Of a DNA stretch of 64,000 bases, positions 33,783 to 43,583 are shown piece by piece. Below the pieces are notes generated by a model, which worked only from the letters and a program-made list of their open reading frames with translations, was not told the origin of the DNA and ran no database searches. How positions within the stretch are numbered: the first letter of the stretch is position 1; each line of letters begins with the position of its first letter. The position numbers and the translations under genes were made by a program. The DNA lies in the NCBI RefSeq assembly GCF_023109675.1, contig NZ_JALDUR010000006.1:1-64000 (forward strand), in the 5' to 3' direction. The stretch comes from Streptococcus parasanguinis. GTDB lineage: Bacteria > Bacillota > Bacilli > Lactobacillales > Streptococcaceae.

Positions 33783-34955
33783 TTAGTCTACTTTGCCACC
33801 AAAAAGGCCGTGAGCCTTCCCTTGGGGCATTTTTAAGGCAAAGCTCAGCAAAAAGACGATCCCTACAACCCCTGCTAAAAAGAAACTCATGACTTGGTAA
33901 CCGCCTCTTTCAATACAGAGGGCTGCGAGGGGTTGTAAAAGAATGGTTCCTAAATAACGAGCTCCTTGGACAATGGCCATGGCAAGAACCAAGTCTTTGC
34001 CATTCACCTTTTGGGCAATAAACCGTAAGGAGACCATAATCAAAACCATCCCTGTTGTATGCTTGGCTATAAGAGTCAAAAGCACTTTTAAGAAGACAGG
34101 ACTTGGAAGAGCGTAGACGGCATATTGAGCGAAAATAATTCCGATTGGAAGAGCAATCAAAACCCGTAAAGGCCAGTGGTCCATGAATCGATCAGAGAAA
34201 AAGATCAAGGGAGCTTCCACTACGACGGAGACAGCTACAACCGTAGAGGCAATATGGACTGGTAGACCACTATCCATGAGCAACTCAGGAATATAGGTAT
34301 GACCAATATTTCCAACCCCTGAAGCCAACCCAATCAACACAATAAAGAAGAGATAAGGTCCATTGTGAAGAAGAGGACGAATAGAGACAGGGTGTTTTTC
34401 CTTTTCTACGACTGTCTCTTTTTTCTTCATTCGAACCGCACTTAGGCAGAAGAGACTAAATACAATGGTGATCAAAACCGTATAATAGACTGCTTGGGGG
34501 CTAAACTGATGATAGACCCAGCCAGCTATTTGGACACCGACCGAGTAGCCAATGGTTCCCCAAACGCGAATCTTCCCAAAAGCGTATGGACTTTGCGTTG
34601 CAAAAACTTCCATCATGGGAGCTGTCCCATTCAAACAGACTAGAACAATTCCGTAAAAAACAGTCAGCCAAAAGAGATTGGGGGCCCAAAGAAAACCGAA
34701 GACACCACCAATGATCACACTCAGACTGAGGGTCGTCATTTTTACGATTCCAAATCGCTCATTGATATACCCAAAGAAGGGTTGGGCTACCATGGATAAG
34801 AAAAAGGCAACCGATACCAAAGTCGACACTTGAGTTGCACTATAGTGCTTTCCCATCAAATAGACGGAAATGAGGGTCGTAAAGAGAGATGTGGACATAA
34901 AATAAAAACTATAGAGTAGCATATAAGCCACATAAGAATTTCGGAATTTTTTCAT
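33783..34955 (-). CDS. major facilitator superfamily transporter
   Basis: This is a 12-helix MFS protein of about 390 residues, nearest to the MFS_1-like/LacY-related proton symporters (N-terminal SYVAYMLLYSFYFMSTSLF, then the loop FFGYINERFGIVK). The substrate is unknown. A longer frame opens at 35009, but I use the ATG at 34955 because AAAGGA precedes it and MKKFRNSYVAY is the natural start. The longer form would overlap the dacA terminator. Confidence 0.85.
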   Translation of the reverse strand: MKKFRNSYVAYMLLYSFYFMSTSLFTTLISVYLMGKHYSATQVSTLVSVAFFLSMVAQPFFGYINERFGIVKMTTLSLSVIIGGVFGFLWAPNLFWLTVFYGIVLVCLNGTAPMMEVFATQSPYAFGKIRVWGTIGYSVGVQIAGWVYHQFSPQAVYYTVLITIVFSLFCLSAVRMKKKETVVEKEKHPVSIRPLLHNGPYLFFIVLIGLASGVGNIGHTYIPELLMDSGLPVHIASTVVAVSVVVEAPLIFFSDRFMDHWPLRVLIALPIGIIFAQYAVYALPSPVFLKVLLTLIAKHTTGMVLIMVSLRFIAQKVNGKDLVLAMAIVQGARYLGTILLQPLAALCIERGGYQVMSFFLAGVVGIVFLLSFALKMPQGKAHGLFGGKVD

Positions 34956-34993
34956 ATAAATCCTTTCTAAAAATATCGGAATGGGACAATGAC

Positions 34994-35022
34994 AAAACCC
35001 AACTGACAATCAGTTAGGTTTT
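34994..35022 (-). terminator. dacA terminator
   Basis: AAAACC-AACTGA pairs with TCAGTT-GGTTTT, with a T-run on the minus strand, directly after the dacA stop. Confidence 0.8.
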
Positions 35023-35025
35023 ATT

Positions 35026-36372
35026 TTATTCTTTATTATAGCGCTTTTGAGCCTCTTTTTTGCGTCTCTCACGACTTTGTTTTTCAATCGAGAGAATGAT
35101 GACAAGAATGAGAATCGGAATCAAAATCAGGAAGTGATCCAGCGAAAGCCATTTACTGTGCTTAGCCGTTGTCTTTTTACCACTTGCTGTTTCTTTGACA
35201 AGCTCTGGCTTGGCTCCTTCTTCCACCTTCATATCATCTCGGATACCTTCAGACAAGGTGTAGAGATCATTATCTACTGTCAGATAGCCATCTTTTACCG
35301 CAAGGGTCGGTTCTTTAGCACCTTTTTTGACCGTTGCATAGAAGGGTTTTTCGAGTGTATAGGTCTTGCCATCAATCTTCTGGACACCTGCATCTAACAA
35401 TTTTTTATAGCCAAAATCTTTATAAGCTTTTTCGATCAAGGCATTGCCAAACGGGTGACGGTAATATTCCCCATCTTGGTCTGCCCAATCTCCTACGCCC
35501 ATAATGACAGCAATTAAGCGCTGATTGCCCCGTTTGATGGTCGCGATATAGTTGAAAGCTCCACGAGGACTTGATCCAGTTTTTAAACCATCCACACCTT
35601 TCAAAGCATACTTAGCTCCTGGCAATGAATAATTGTAGGTATCAAAGGTTTCCTCATACGGAGTTCCTTTTTTGACCGTGACTTGTGCTTGATTGGTATA
35701 GTTTAAAATATCCGGGTATTGATTGATAAAATGATAGACCAAAATTCCCAAATCACGCGCAGTTGTCTGGTTAGCCGCATCATTTGGATAATTGTTTACC
35801 TGATAGTAACCTTGCAAGGTTGAGATGGCCGCTCCACTCGGGTTATTCCAGACCGTATTGGTCATCCCTAATTCCTTAGCCTTGGCATTCATGCGCTCGA
35901 TAAAGGCATCTGGATCATTGTTGGACATGAGATTGGCCAACATAAGGGTTGATACATTTGAGGATGGAACCACTGTCATGGTAATCAACTCAGGAATGGT
36001 GTAGTCTACTCCAGCAACAATATTATTATTGGAGATCTCATAGATCTTTCCGATCGCTTGGTCTGAAGCGGTCGCCTTGATCACTGTATCCTTACTGATC
36101 TTGCCATTTGCCATATCTTCAAACAAGAGATAGAGCGTCATGAGCTTACTCATGCTGGCAGGATCTCTGACTTCATCGATATTGTCTTTCCAAAGAACAT
36201 TGCCCGTATTTCCGTCAATAATAAGCGAAGAATGTGGACGGTTAATGGCTTGGACATTGTCATTTGGATACATCTTTTGCGCCATATCCACCAATTCATC
36301 CGCACTCGCTAGAATTGGCTGGCATAAGAGACTCAGAAGGAGGCAAATATGGATCAAATATTTTTTTATCAT
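35026..36372 (-). CDS. dacA: D-alanyl-D-alanine carboxypeptidase (PBP3 type)
   Basis: This membrane-bound penicillin-binding protein trims the terminal D-Ala of peptidoglycan stem peptides. The 448 residues comprise a signal peptide (1-24), the peptidase S11 domain with S73-M-S-K76, SSN and LKTGSS motifs, a C-terminal beta domain (about 300-395), and a membrane anchor (about 412-432) followed by a basic tail. An extended -10 (TGGTACAAT) lies about 130 bp upstream. Confidence 0.97.
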   Translation of the reverse strand: MIKKYLIHICLLLSLLCQPILASADELVDMAQKMYPNDNVQAINRPHSSLIIDGNTGNVLWKDNIDEVRDPASMSKLMTLYLLFEDMANGKISKDTVIKATASDQAIGKIYEISNNNIVAGVDYTIPELITMTVVPSSNVSTLMLANLMSNNDPDAFIERMNAKAKELGMTNTVWNNPSGAAISTLQGYYQVNNYPNDAANQTTARDLGILVYHFINQYPDILNYTNQAQVTVKKGTPYEETFDTYNYSLPGAKYALKGVDGLKTGSSPRGAFNYIATIKRGNQRLIAVIMGVGDWADQDGEYYRHPFGNALIEKAYKDFGYKKLLDAGVQKIDGKTYTLEKPFYATVKKGAKEPTLAVKDGYLTVDNDLYTLSEGIRDDMKVEEGAKPELVKETASGKKTTAKHSKWLSLDHFLILIPILILVIILSIEKQSRERRKKEAQKRYNKE

Positions 36373-36514
36373 AGACTTTTCCTTTATAACAGACTAATCA
36401 GCTGGAGGCTAAAATAAGCTTCTAGCCCTCATGCCCTTTCCTCTTGTCTCCCAGTAGATGAAAAGAGCTAATCACAGCAGATAATTACTTGTATTGTACC
36501 ATATTTTGAAGCAG

Positions 36515-36552
36515 AAAAAAACCTATCTGGCCCGAATAAATCGGCGATAGGT
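36515..36552 (-). terminator. nagB terminator
   Basis: ACCTATC pairs with GATAGGT with an inner CCG/CGG, and a six-T run follows on the minus strand. Confidence 0.8.
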
Positions 36553-36560
36553 CCTGTTTT

Positions 36561-37268
36561 TTATCGACTTAACAAGCTCAAGGCTTCCTTATCCGCAATA
36601 ATGGTCACATTTGGATGTCCTTGAAGGGCACTAGCTGGCACTTTTTCTGTCCTTTCACCCTCTACTGTACCTTTGATTGCTTGGGCTTTTGATTCCCCAT
36701 AAGCAAACAAGACAATTGATTTCGCAGCTAAGATATTGGCAATCCCCATAGAAATAGCTTGAGTTGGTACGTCTTCGATCTTATCAAAGAAACGAGAATT
36801 GGCCTCAATGGTAGAGTCATCCAACTGAACTAAGTGGGTCTGACTATTAAAGGATGTCCCTGGCTCATTAAAACCGATATGCCCATTGCGTCCGATTCCC
36901 AAGATTTGAAGGTCCACTGGATGGTCTTCGAGTATTTTGTTATAACGGATCACTTCTTGATCGGCAGATTCTTCAACACCGGATGGGAGATAGCTTTCTT
37001 TGAACGGTTTGGCATCAAAGAGATTTTTCTCCATGAAGTACCGATAAGATTGAGGATCATCTCCCGTCAATCCTACGTATTCATCTAAGTTCACACTGAT
37101 TAGATTAGACAGATCCAGATCACTTTCACGAATTTGTTTATAAAACTCAAGGGGACTGCTTCCAGTCGCAAGACCTAAGGTTTGAGCACCTTCCTTTAAA
37201 GTTTCTTTCAATATATCAAAGGCAACTTTTCCACCCTCAATTTGGTCCTTTACTTCAATAATTTTCAT
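36561..37268 (-). CDS. nagB: glucosamine-6-phosphate deaminase
   Basis: NagB converts glucosamine-6-phosphate to fructose-6-phosphate and ammonia, feeding amino sugars into glycolysis. The 235 residues carry the family segments [30 protein letters not shown] and [15 protein letters not shown]. It is monocistronic, under a promoter with a NagR-type operator. Confidence 0.98.
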   Translation of the reverse strand: MKIIEVKDQIEGGKVAFDILKETLKEGAQTLGLATGSSPLEFYKQIRESDLDLSNLISVNLDEYVGLTGDDPQSYRYFMEKNLFDAKPFKESYLPSGVEESADQEVIRYNKILEDHPVDLQILGIGRNGHIGFNEPGTSFNSQTHLVQLDDSTIEANSRFFDKIEDVPTQAISMGIANILAAKSIVLFAYGESKAQAIKGTVEGERTEKVPASALQGHPNVTIIADKEALSLLSR

Positions 37269-37298
37269 TGGATAGACCTCCTATTTCTCTATGCTTTT

Positions 37299-37327
37299 AT
37301 TATATGGTATAGACCAATTTTTGTCAA
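37299..37327 (-). promoter_or_regulatory. nagB promoter with NagR (dre-type) operator
   Basis: On the minus strand TTGACA (37327-37322) and TATAAT (37304-37299) are 17 bp apart, both consensus. Within the spacer TGGTCTATACCA (37316-37305) matches the GntR-family NagR/DasR operator TGGTCTAGACCA at 11 of 12 positions. A bound repressor would block RNA polymerase. N-acetylglucosamine-derived signals relieve such repression. Confidence 0.8.
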
Positions 37328-37380
37328 GTGAAACCGCTATCTTTTTCTGGCATTTTTTTCATTTTCAAGTCGATTCGTGA

Positions 37381-37386
37381 TATAAT
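37381..37386 (+). promoter_or_regulatory. extended -10 promoter at the small membrane protein gene
   Basis: TGA-TATAAT with the -10 at 37381-37386. The ATG at 37394 is 7 bp further, at the expected transcription start, so the mRNA would be leaderless. Confidence 0.6.
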
Positions 37387-37393
37387 GAAAGGT

Positions 37394-37564
37394 ATGATTG
37401 TATCACTATTATTCATCATTTTTTTGATCGGACTCCTTGTCTTTCTATTATCTTTCTTGATTCATCAAAGAAAGATTCTCAAGGTCCTGATCTTTTTGAT
37501 GGGAATCAGCCTGATGCTCTTAGCTGTCGGGACTACCATCTATCTACTCACAAATTTATTATAA
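37394..37564 (+). CDS. small two-helix membrane protein, unknown function
   Basis: From the ATG at 37394 the product is 56 residues with two hydrophobic segments (about 2-23 and 31-54) separated by the basic loop HQRKILK. No family is recognised. An upstream frame to 37328 exists but would begin before the likely transcription start. It lies 11 bp before queA and is probably co-transcribed with queA and the ArgR gene. Confidence 0.65.
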   Translation: MIVSLLFIIFLIGLLVFLLSFLIHQRKILKVLIFLMGISLMLLAVGTTIYLLTNLL

Positions 37565-37575
37565 AAGGAGCGCTA

Positions 37576-38604
37576 ATGAATACCAACGACTTTGACTTTG
37601 ATTTGCCTGAAGAACTGATTGCTCAAACCCCTCTTGAAAAACGAGATGCCTCTAAACTCTTGATCCTCGATCGAAAAACAGGGCAATTCCAAGACCGTCA
37701 TTTTGATGCAATTTTGGATGAATTGGAGCCAGGAGATGCTCTTGTCATGAACAATACGCGCGTTCTACCAGCCCGCCTTCATGGAGTCAAACCAGAAACA
37801 GGTGGTCACGTCGAATTCCTTCTCCTTAAAAATACGCAAGATGACTGTTGGGAAGTCTTGGCAAAACCTGCAAAACGCTTAAAGGTAGGGGCCACAGTCA
37901 GCTTCGGAGATGGTCGGTTGACCGCAACCGTTGAGGAAGAATTAGAGCACGGAGGCCGTATCGTTCGCTTCCACTACCAAGGGATCTTTTTAGAAGTTTT
38001 GGAAAGCCTTGGTGAAATGCCACTTCCTCCCTATATCCATGAAAAACTGGCTGACCGCGAGCGTTACCAAACCGTTTACGCCAAAGAAAATGGTTCTGCT
38101 GCAGCTCCGACGGCAGGTCTTCATTTCACCCAAGAATTGCTCCAAAAAATTGAAGCAAAAGGGGTTCACCTGGTCTATTTGACCCTTCATGTGGGCCTAG
38201 GAACCTTCCGTCCAGTATCCGTGGACAATCTTGAAGACCATGAGATGCACTCTGAATTTTACCAACTTTCTGAAGAAGCTGCTGCTACCCTTCGTCAGGT
38301 AAAAGCTGCAGGGAAACGTATCGTAGCCGTCGGAACGACTTCTATTCGGACCCTTGAAACGATTGGTAACAAATTTGATGGAGACATCCAGGCCGATTCA
38401 GGTTGGACCAATATTTTTATCAAACCAGGTTATGAATGGAAAGTCGTCGATGCCTTTTCAACCAACTTCCACCTTCCAAAATCAACTTTGGTCATGTTGG
38501 TTTCTGCCTTTGCAGGCCGTGAATTAACCCTCGAAGCATACCACCATGCTATTCAAGAACGCTACCGGTTCTTCAGTTTTGGGGATGCTATGTTCATCAA
38601 GTAA
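37576..38604 (+). CDS. queA: S-adenosylmethionine:tRNA ribosyltransferase-isomerase
   Basis: QueA transfers the ribosyl group of SAM to preQ1 in tRNA to form epoxyqueuosine. The 342 residues are a normal length, with [26 protein letters not shown] and [12 protein letters not shown] segments. The ribosome-binding site AAAGGAG is well placed. It stands beside the ADI-locus regulator, an association also described in S. gordonii. Confidence 0.98.
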   Translation: MNTNDFDFDLPEELIAQTPLEKRDASKLLILDRKTGQFQDRHFDAILDELEPGDALVMNNTRVLPARLHGVKPETGGHVEFLLLKNTQDDCWEVLAKPAKRLKVGATVSFGDGRLTATVEEELEHGGRIVRFHYQGIFLEVLESLGEMPLPPYIHEKLADRERYQTVYAKENGSAAAPTAGLHFTQELLQKIEAKGVHLVYLTLHVGLGTFRPVSVDNLEDHEMHSEFYQLSEEAAATLRQVKAAGKRIVAVGTTSIRTLETIGNKFDGDIQADSGWTNIFIKPGYEWKVVDAFSTNFHLPKSTLVMLVSAFAGRELTLEAYHHAIQERYRFFSFGDAMFIK

Positions 38605-38615
38605 AGGAGTCTCTC

Positions 38616-39086
38616 ATGAATAAAGTTGAAAGCCGCCACCGCTTGATCCGCTCTATCATTTCTGAGCGTAGGATTCATACCCAACAAGAACTCCAAGAGG
38701 CCCTTGAAGCCAATGGCGTTCTCGTTACCCAGTCCACCCTTTCACGGGATGTCAAATCCTTGAATCTAGTAAAAATTAACGAGGGGGATAGTTCCTACTA
38801 TGCCATGAATACCATCGCTCCTTCCCGTTGGGAGAAGCGCCTGCGTATGTATATGGAAGATGCCTTAGTCATGTTGCGGCCCGTTCAAAACCAGGTCGTT
38901 ATAAAAACTCTTCCAGGTCTTGCCCAATCCTTTGGAGCGATCTTAGATGCATTGGAACTCCAAGAAATTGTAGCCACCATCTGTGGAGACGATGTCTGTT
39001 TGGTTATCTGCGAAGACAATCAAGGAGCTTTGGATTGCTTTGAAAAATTAAAAGAATTCACCCCACCCTTCTTCTTTAGTAAATAA
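38616..39086 (+). CDS. arcR: ArgR-family arginine-responsive regulator (ArcR type)
   Basis: The 156 residues comprise a winged-helix DNA-binding domain (about 1-70, [21 protein letters not shown], then [11 protein letters not shown]) and the arginine-binding hexamerisation domain (about 85-150, [17 protein letters not shown]). It lies 11 bp after queA and faces the arc operon across a 479-bp non-coding region. From that position I infer that it controls arginine deiminase expression with arginine as co-effector. The symbol follows the S. gordonii/S. sanguinis usage. Confidence 0.9.
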   Translation: MNKVESRHRLIRSIISERRIHTQQELQEALEANGVLVTQSTLSRDVKSLNLVKINEGDSSYYAMNTIAPSRWEKRLRMYMEDALVMLRPVQNQVVIKTLPGLAQSFGAILDALELQEIVATICGDDVCLVICEDNQGALDCFEKLKEFTPPFFFSK

Positions 39087-39117
39087 AAAGTTTGGAAACC
39101 AAGTTTCCAAACTTTTT
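39087..39117 (+). terminator. queA-argR terminator (copy 1 of a duplicated hairpin)
   Basis: AAAGTTTGGAAAC (39087-39099) pairs with GTTTCCAAACTTT (39103-39115) around a 3-base loop and is followed by Ts. The same sequence recurs at 39536-39567. Confidence 0.9.
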
Positions 39118-39119
39118 AA

Positions 39120-39530
39120 AATGTAGACAAACTATCTTAAAATAAGGTGAGCGATTCTGCAAAAAAATTAAAATGTGTTCTTATTTTTTGAATGAATGAA
39201 AAAAACACTGAAACTTTCCGCCGTGAGAAAAGTGCCTGAAATAAAATTGTTTCAGGCACTCGGAATTATTGAGAGTAAAACAGTTTGGGAAACTGTTTTA
39301 GCCTGAGCCCAGAAATTAAAGAGCGAGGGGGCTCAATACAAATTGAACACGGGCTGCGGATTGTGTCAAAAAGATAAGTTCTCCTAGAATCGAAAGATTC
39401 CGCGTCAAACTTCCTATTTTGACTTTATCCGCAGACGCCCTTAGTATCTTGATTTAGTCTTGGAACTTCGTAGAAGTTCGCTGACGTCCGTACTCACCTA
39501 AGGAAAGTTTTTAGTATAAGTTTGTCTTCA
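39120..39530. ncRNA. structured non-coding element between arcR and the arc operon
   Basis: There is no ORF, but there are many pairings. AGTGCCTGAAA at 39231 pairs at 39250-39260 (11 bp). TAAAACAGTTT at 39276 pairs at 39290-39300 (11 bp). TGAGCCC at 39304 pairs at 39329-39335. CTGCGGAT at 39354 pairs with ATCCGCAG at 39427, with GTCAAAA/TTTTGAC inside it and a GAATC-GAAA-GATTC hairpin at its tip. GAACTTC at 39463 pairs at 39473-39479. Imperfect inverted ends (GACAAACT at 39126 and its complement near 39520) bound it. It may be a dispersed repeat or a structured RNA. I cannot tell which, nor its strand. Confidence 0.5.
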
Positions 39531-39535
39531 ATCTG

Positions 39536-39567
39536 AAAGTTTGGAAACCAAGTTTCCAAACTTTTTT
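39536..39567 (+). terminator. second copy of the arcR terminator hairpin
   Basis: The 31 bp are identical to 39087-39117, with the T-run again on the plus side. It overlaps the last bases of the dipeptidase gene on the minus strand, where the T-run is short, so termination of the arc operon here may be weak. Confidence 0.75.
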
Positions 39568-40900
39568 ATATGGTGGCTAAGCGTTGAATGGCTTCTCGAT
39601 AGATTTCCATCGCAGCGTAGAGATCGTCAATTTTTGCACGTTCATTGGCTTGGTGCTCGGTCTGTTCTGCACCTGGGAAAAGAGCCCCAAAGGCAACACA
39701 ATTTTCCATGGTCCGCGCAAATGTCGCACCACCAGAAGACATAGCTGGTGTCTTATCACCAGTTTCTTCCTGATAGACGGCCATCAAAGAGCTGACTAAA
39801 GGACTATCCAAAGGAACATATAAAGGAGCTAAATAATCAAACTCTTCATATTCCAACTGATAGCTGGCTGCAATTTCTTGCAAACGAGCTACCAAGGCAT
39901 CCTTGTCTGCTAAGACGGGGATCCGGATATCAATCCCGATTTCCGATTGTTCTTGATCGATCACAAGGGTCGCAAGATTGAAGGAAAGATCCCCACTTGG
40001 TTCATCTGAAATAGGGCCAAACAGTGCTTCTCCCGTTGCATCCTCACCAACAGCATCTGCGATAAAGAGCAAAGCTGGATGGGGTTGGATGAGGGATAAA
40101 CTTTCCGCTAAACCGACAATAGCATTCACTCCTTCAGCTGCATCTTTAGAGTGCTTGGAAACACCCAAAACAGTTACAGAATCTTCTGTTTGGCTATACT
40201 GAACCCCACTTTGATCCAAAACAGGAAGCAACTCCTCCAAACGATGACCAGCATAGGTCGCCTTGTCTGGAACAACATTGAGGGCCTGTCCAGCCTGTAA
40301 GGGAAGATCATCCCAACCTGGACCATGCAATTTCACTTGTAATAAGCCTTTTTCAGCATAGGTTAATGGGAAAGAGGAATCCGGTGCAAATCCAAGATCT
40401 GCTTGTTCTTCGATTTGGTTGTAGCGGTTCATACAGCGCCACAAGGTTTCTTCATCCGTCCCAAAGATAAAGCGGATTCGTTTGGTAAACTGGATGCCAT
40501 CATCCAGCAAACTCTTAACTGCATAGAGAGCAGCGAGGGACGGCCCCTTATCATCCTGCACACCACGACCTACTAAATAATCACCGACAATGGTCGCTTC
40601 AAAAGGTGGCGTTTGCCAATCTTTTAGATCACCGGCTGGAACAACATCCAAGTGACAAAGAACGGCCAGGAGTTCTTCCCCCTGACCGATCTCTGCATAT
40701 CCATAGTATCCTTCAGGATCTATATATGTTTGAAAACCTAATTCTCGAGCAAGCTCTAAGGTTTTTTCTAGGACATCTTGGATAGCTTGTCCAAACGGTG
40801 TTCCATTTTCCCCTTCGTTTAATACTGAGGGGTAAGAAATGATGGTTTGAAGCGAGTTTAAATACTGCTCTTTTACATCGTTCTTTATTCTATTTTTCAT
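39566..40900 (-). CDS. M20 family dipeptidase (PepV-like) of the arc cluster
   Basis: The 444 residues have the M20 metal-site segments LAVLCHLDVVPAG (about 83-95), GRGVQDDKGPSLAALYA (about 111-127) and DEETLWRC (about 149-156). PepV-type enzymes cleave dipeptides. Placed last in the arc operon (17 bp after arcD), it may supply arginine from peptides. In S. gordonii the gene at this place has been called arcT. I leave the symbol open. Confidence 0.9.
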   Translation of the reverse strand: MKNRIKNDVKEQYLNSLQTIISYPSVLNEGENGTPFGQAIQDVLEKTLELARELGFQTYIDPEGYYGYAEIGQGEELLAVLCHLDVVPAGDLKDWQTPPFEATIVGDYLVGRGVQDDKGPSLAALYAVKSLLDDGIQFTKRIRFIFGTDEETLWRCMNRYNQIEEQADLGFAPDSSFPLTYAEKGLLQVKLHGPGWDDLPLQAGQALNVVPDKATYAGHRLEELLPVLDQSGVQYSQTEDSVTVLGVSKHSKDAAEGVNAIVGLAESLSLIQPHPALLFIADAVGEDATGEALFGPISDEPSGDLSFNLATLVIDQEQSEIGIDIRIPVLADKDALVARLQEIAASYQLEYEEFDYLAPLYVPLDSPLVSSLMAVYQEETGDKTPAMSSGGATFARTMENCVAFGALFPGAEQTEHQANERAKIDDLYAAMEIYREAIQRLATI

Positions 40901-40917
40901 GAAACACCTACTTTATT

Positions 40918-42429
40918 CTATTGCAAGAATGGAACCACAGTTCCTAGTAGAAGAAGGGCAATGGTGATTACAACAATCGCTACGACCAATTTACCCATGA
41001 ATTTCCACCATGCACTCAAGTCAACACGTCCAAGAGCAAGAGCTCCCATTACGATACCTGAAGTTGGTGCGATCAAGTTCAAGACACCAGATGCAGATTG
41101 GTAAGCTGTGACAATCAAGCTACCTGGTACATTGACGAATTTACCAAGAGGTGCCATGATACCCATTGTTGCGCTGGCAAGACCAGATGATGATGGGATC
41201 AAGAATGACATTGGCAAGTAGAAAATGTAAGTCAAGACAATGAACAATTGAGATGAAAGACCTTTCAGTCCTTCTTCACCCCAGTGAAGAATTGTCGCAG
41301 TGATCATACCGTCGTTCATGATGACTTGGATACCACGTGCTACTGCTACGATAAGAGCAACACTCAAGAGGTCAGCTGCACCATTCATGAAGGATGAAAT
41401 AATTTTATCTTCTTTCAAGCCATAAATGATACCAACAAGGATTCCCATGAAGGCAAAGAGCATAGCTGTTTGAGGGAAGTACCATGTACCAAGAGCATCT
41501 GTGTTACCGATCAATTGACCAAGTACTGGAATTTTATGGAGAGATTCGTTAAAGTTGTTAAAGAATGTAATACCCAAATCTTTGAATGGGATAAATCCAG
41601 CAACCATGATAACGAATGTTGAGATGAAGACGACCAAGACACGTTTTTGTTTCTTGTTCATTTGTGAAGGAATTTCTTCGCCACTATCAACATTAAAGTG
41701 TTTCAAATCTTCTTCACGAGTTGCATAGGTGAGAGATTTGGTTGGGTCTTTTTGAACCTTATCTGCATAACGGTATACATAGTATGTGCTAAGTCCTGTC
41801 AATACGATCCAGAAGATCACACGAAGTAAGAGACCTGAAGCACTTGAGATACCTGCAGTATCAGATGCGATAACTGTCGCAAATGGGTTCAATGTTGACG
41901 CCAAACATCCGATTTGTGATCCTAAAAGGATAATAGCTACCCCTGTCAAGCTGTCAAAACCAACGGACATCATAACAGGTACAAGAAGTGGATAGAAGGC
42001 CATGGTTTCTTCACCCATACCATAAGTTGTACCACCAAGGGCAAACAATGGCATCAAGATCAAAATCAACATTTTTTCGCGGCCTTTGTATTTACGAACG
42101 ATAGAAGCAATCCCTACATCAAGGGTACCTGTTTCGTTCACAACTCCAAGGAAACCACCGACCATCAAGATAAAGAAGGCTACGTCAATCGCTGCACTAG
42201 TTGGTGCTTTACCAAGCATGGCATTGATTGGGGCCATCAAAACATCCCAAATTCCTTGAGGATGTGCTTTTACAGATTCATAACTACCTGCAATGATAGC
42301 ACCTGCATCGTCAACCTTGTATTGACCAGCTGGAATAATCCAAGTTAACACTGCCATAATAGCAATGATAATTAACAATACGGAAAAAGATGAAGGCATC
42401 TTAAATCCTTTTTTCGTTTTTTCACTCAT
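40918..42429 (-). CDS. arcD: arginine/ornithine antiporter, YfcC/DcuC-like family
   Basis: This 503-residue membrane protein has about 12 hydrophobic segments, including ILMPLFALGGTTYGMGEETMAFYPLLV and LIPSSSGLASATMGIMAPLG, typical of the C4-dicarboxylate/YfcC superfamily. In streptococcal ADI operons this protein occupies the arcD place. Arginine-ornithine exchange is inferred from context. ADI operons elsewhere use an APC-family ArcD instead. Confidence 0.88.
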   Translation of the reverse strand: MSEKTKKGFKMPSSFSVLLIIIAIMAVLTWIIPAGQYKVDDAGAIIAGSYESVKAHPQGIWDVLMAPINAMLGKAPTSAAIDVAFFILMVGGFLGVVNETGTLDVGIASIVRKYKGREKMLILILMPLFALGGTTYGMGEETMAFYPLLVPVMMSVGFDSLTGVAIILLGSQIGCLASTLNPFATVIASDTAGISSASGLLLRVIFWIVLTGLSTYYVYRYADKVQKDPTKSLTYATREEDLKHFNVDSGEEIPSQMNKKQKRVLVVFISTFVIMVAGFIPFKDLGITFFNNFNESLHKIPVLGQLIGNTDALGTWYFPQTAMLFAFMGILVGIIYGLKEDKIISSFMNGAADLLSVALIVAVARGIQVIMNDGMITATILHWGEEGLKGLSSQLFIVLTYIFYLPMSFLIPSSSGLASATMGIMAPLGKFVNVPGSLIVTAYQSASGVLNLIAPTSGIVMGALALGRVDLSAWWKFMGKLVVAIVVITIALLLLGTVVPFLQ

Positions 42430-42471
42430 TTGTCTTCCTCCTAACGCAACAAAGTGTGAGTGATGTTTTAC

Positions 42472-42497
42472 AAGAGCATCTTGTAAAACGCTTACCT
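42472..42497 (-). other. stem-loop between arcC and arcD
   Basis: GTTTTACAAGA pairs with TCTTGTAAAAC (11 bp, 3-base loop). No U-run follows on the minus strand, so it looks more like an mRNA-stability or processing hairpin than a terminator. Confidence 0.6.
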
Positions 42498-42553
42498 ATA
42501 GATTTATTCTATCACAATAAGCTTTAAAATACTAGTTTTTTCCTAATCTTTCA

Positions 42554-43498
42554 TTAGTCTTTTTGAATAATTGTTCCACTTTCAGACTCAATCAAAGCGC
42601 CAAGGTTTTCAAGTGACGTAATAACTGCTTTTCCTTCTGGACGACCATTGACGAAGGCAATGGCAGCTTCTACTTTAGGAAGCATGCTTCCTGGTGCAAA
42701 TTGGTCTTGCTTGATATATTCTTCCAATTGAGCCACATTAACATGTTCCAATTTTGCTTGGTCTGGTTTGTTGTAGTTCACAAAGACATAATCGACACCA
42801 GTCAAGACGATGAAGAGGTCTGCTTCTACTAATTCAGCCAAACGTTGAGAGGCGAAGTCTTTATCGATGACCGCTTCAACACCAGATAAGCTACCATCTG
42901 CTTCTTTCACAACTGGGATACCGCCACCACCGGCTGCCACAACGACTTGACCGTCGTTCAACAAAGTACGAATGGTATTGATTTCTTTGATATCCACTGG
43001 TTTTGGTGAAGCAACAACTTTACGCCAGCCACGACCAGCATCTTCTTTGAAGGTTGCTCCAGATTTTTCAGCTTCTGCTTTTGCTTCTTCTTCTGAGTAG
43101 AAAGGACCGATTGGTTTGCTGAGGTTAACGAAAGCTGGGTCGTTCTTATCAACAACGACTTGTGTCACAACAGAAGCCACATCTTTTTCGATTCCTTCTT
43201 CATGAAGAGCATTTTGAAGAGCATTTTGAAGCCAGTAGCCAATGCTTCCTTCGGTCATAGCAACTAAAGAATCAAGTGGGAAAGCTGGGTTCTTTTCAGA
43301 ATTTGCAGCTAAGTGTTGAAGCAAGAGGTTCCCTACTTGAGGACCATTTCCGTGAGTGATGATCAAGTCATCCCCGTTTTTGATTAATTTGACTAAGTGT
43401 TTTGCTGTTTCTACAAGTGCTTCTTGTTGAGCTTGTGCAGAAGGATCAGATGAGAGAATAGCATTTCCTCCCAAAGCAACGACGATTTTTCTTGACAT
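42554..43498 (-). CDS. arcC: carbamate kinase
   Basis: ArcC makes ATP and ammonia plus CO2 from carbamoyl phosphate and ADP, the energy-yielding step of the arginine deiminase pathway. The 314 residues start [14 protein letters not shown] and carry [24 protein letters not shown] and [11 protein letters not shown]. Confidence 0.98.
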   Translation of the reverse strand: MSRKIVVALGGNAILSSDPSAQAQQEALVETAKHLVKLIKNGDDLIITHGNGPQVGNLLLQHLAANSEKNPAFPLDSLVAMTEGSIGYWLQNALQNALHEEGIEKDVASVVTQVVVDKNDPAFVNLSKPIGPFYSEEEAKAEAEKSGATFKEDAGRGWRKVVASPKPVDIKEINTIRTLLNDGQVVVAAGGGGIPVVKEADGSLSGVEAVIDKDFASQRLAELVEADLFIVLTGVDYVFVNYNKPDQAKLEHVNVAQLEEYIKQDQFAPGSMLPKVEAAIAFVNGRPEGKAVITSLENLGALIESESGTIIQKD

Positions 43499-43521
43499 AA
43501 GTTTTCCCTTTCTATAAAAAA

Positions 43522-43556
43522 TAGGGGCAGGACTAAAGCTAGCAGTCCAGCCCCTA
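43522..43556 (-). terminator. terminator-like hairpin between arcB and arcC
   Basis: ATAGGGGC-GGACT pairs with AGTCC-GCCCCTAT, followed on the minus strand by six Ts. It probably lowers expression of arcC and arcD relative to arcA and arcB. Confidence 0.7.
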
Positions 43557-43583
43557 TAGCTGTTGGTATACGGTTATAAAGTC

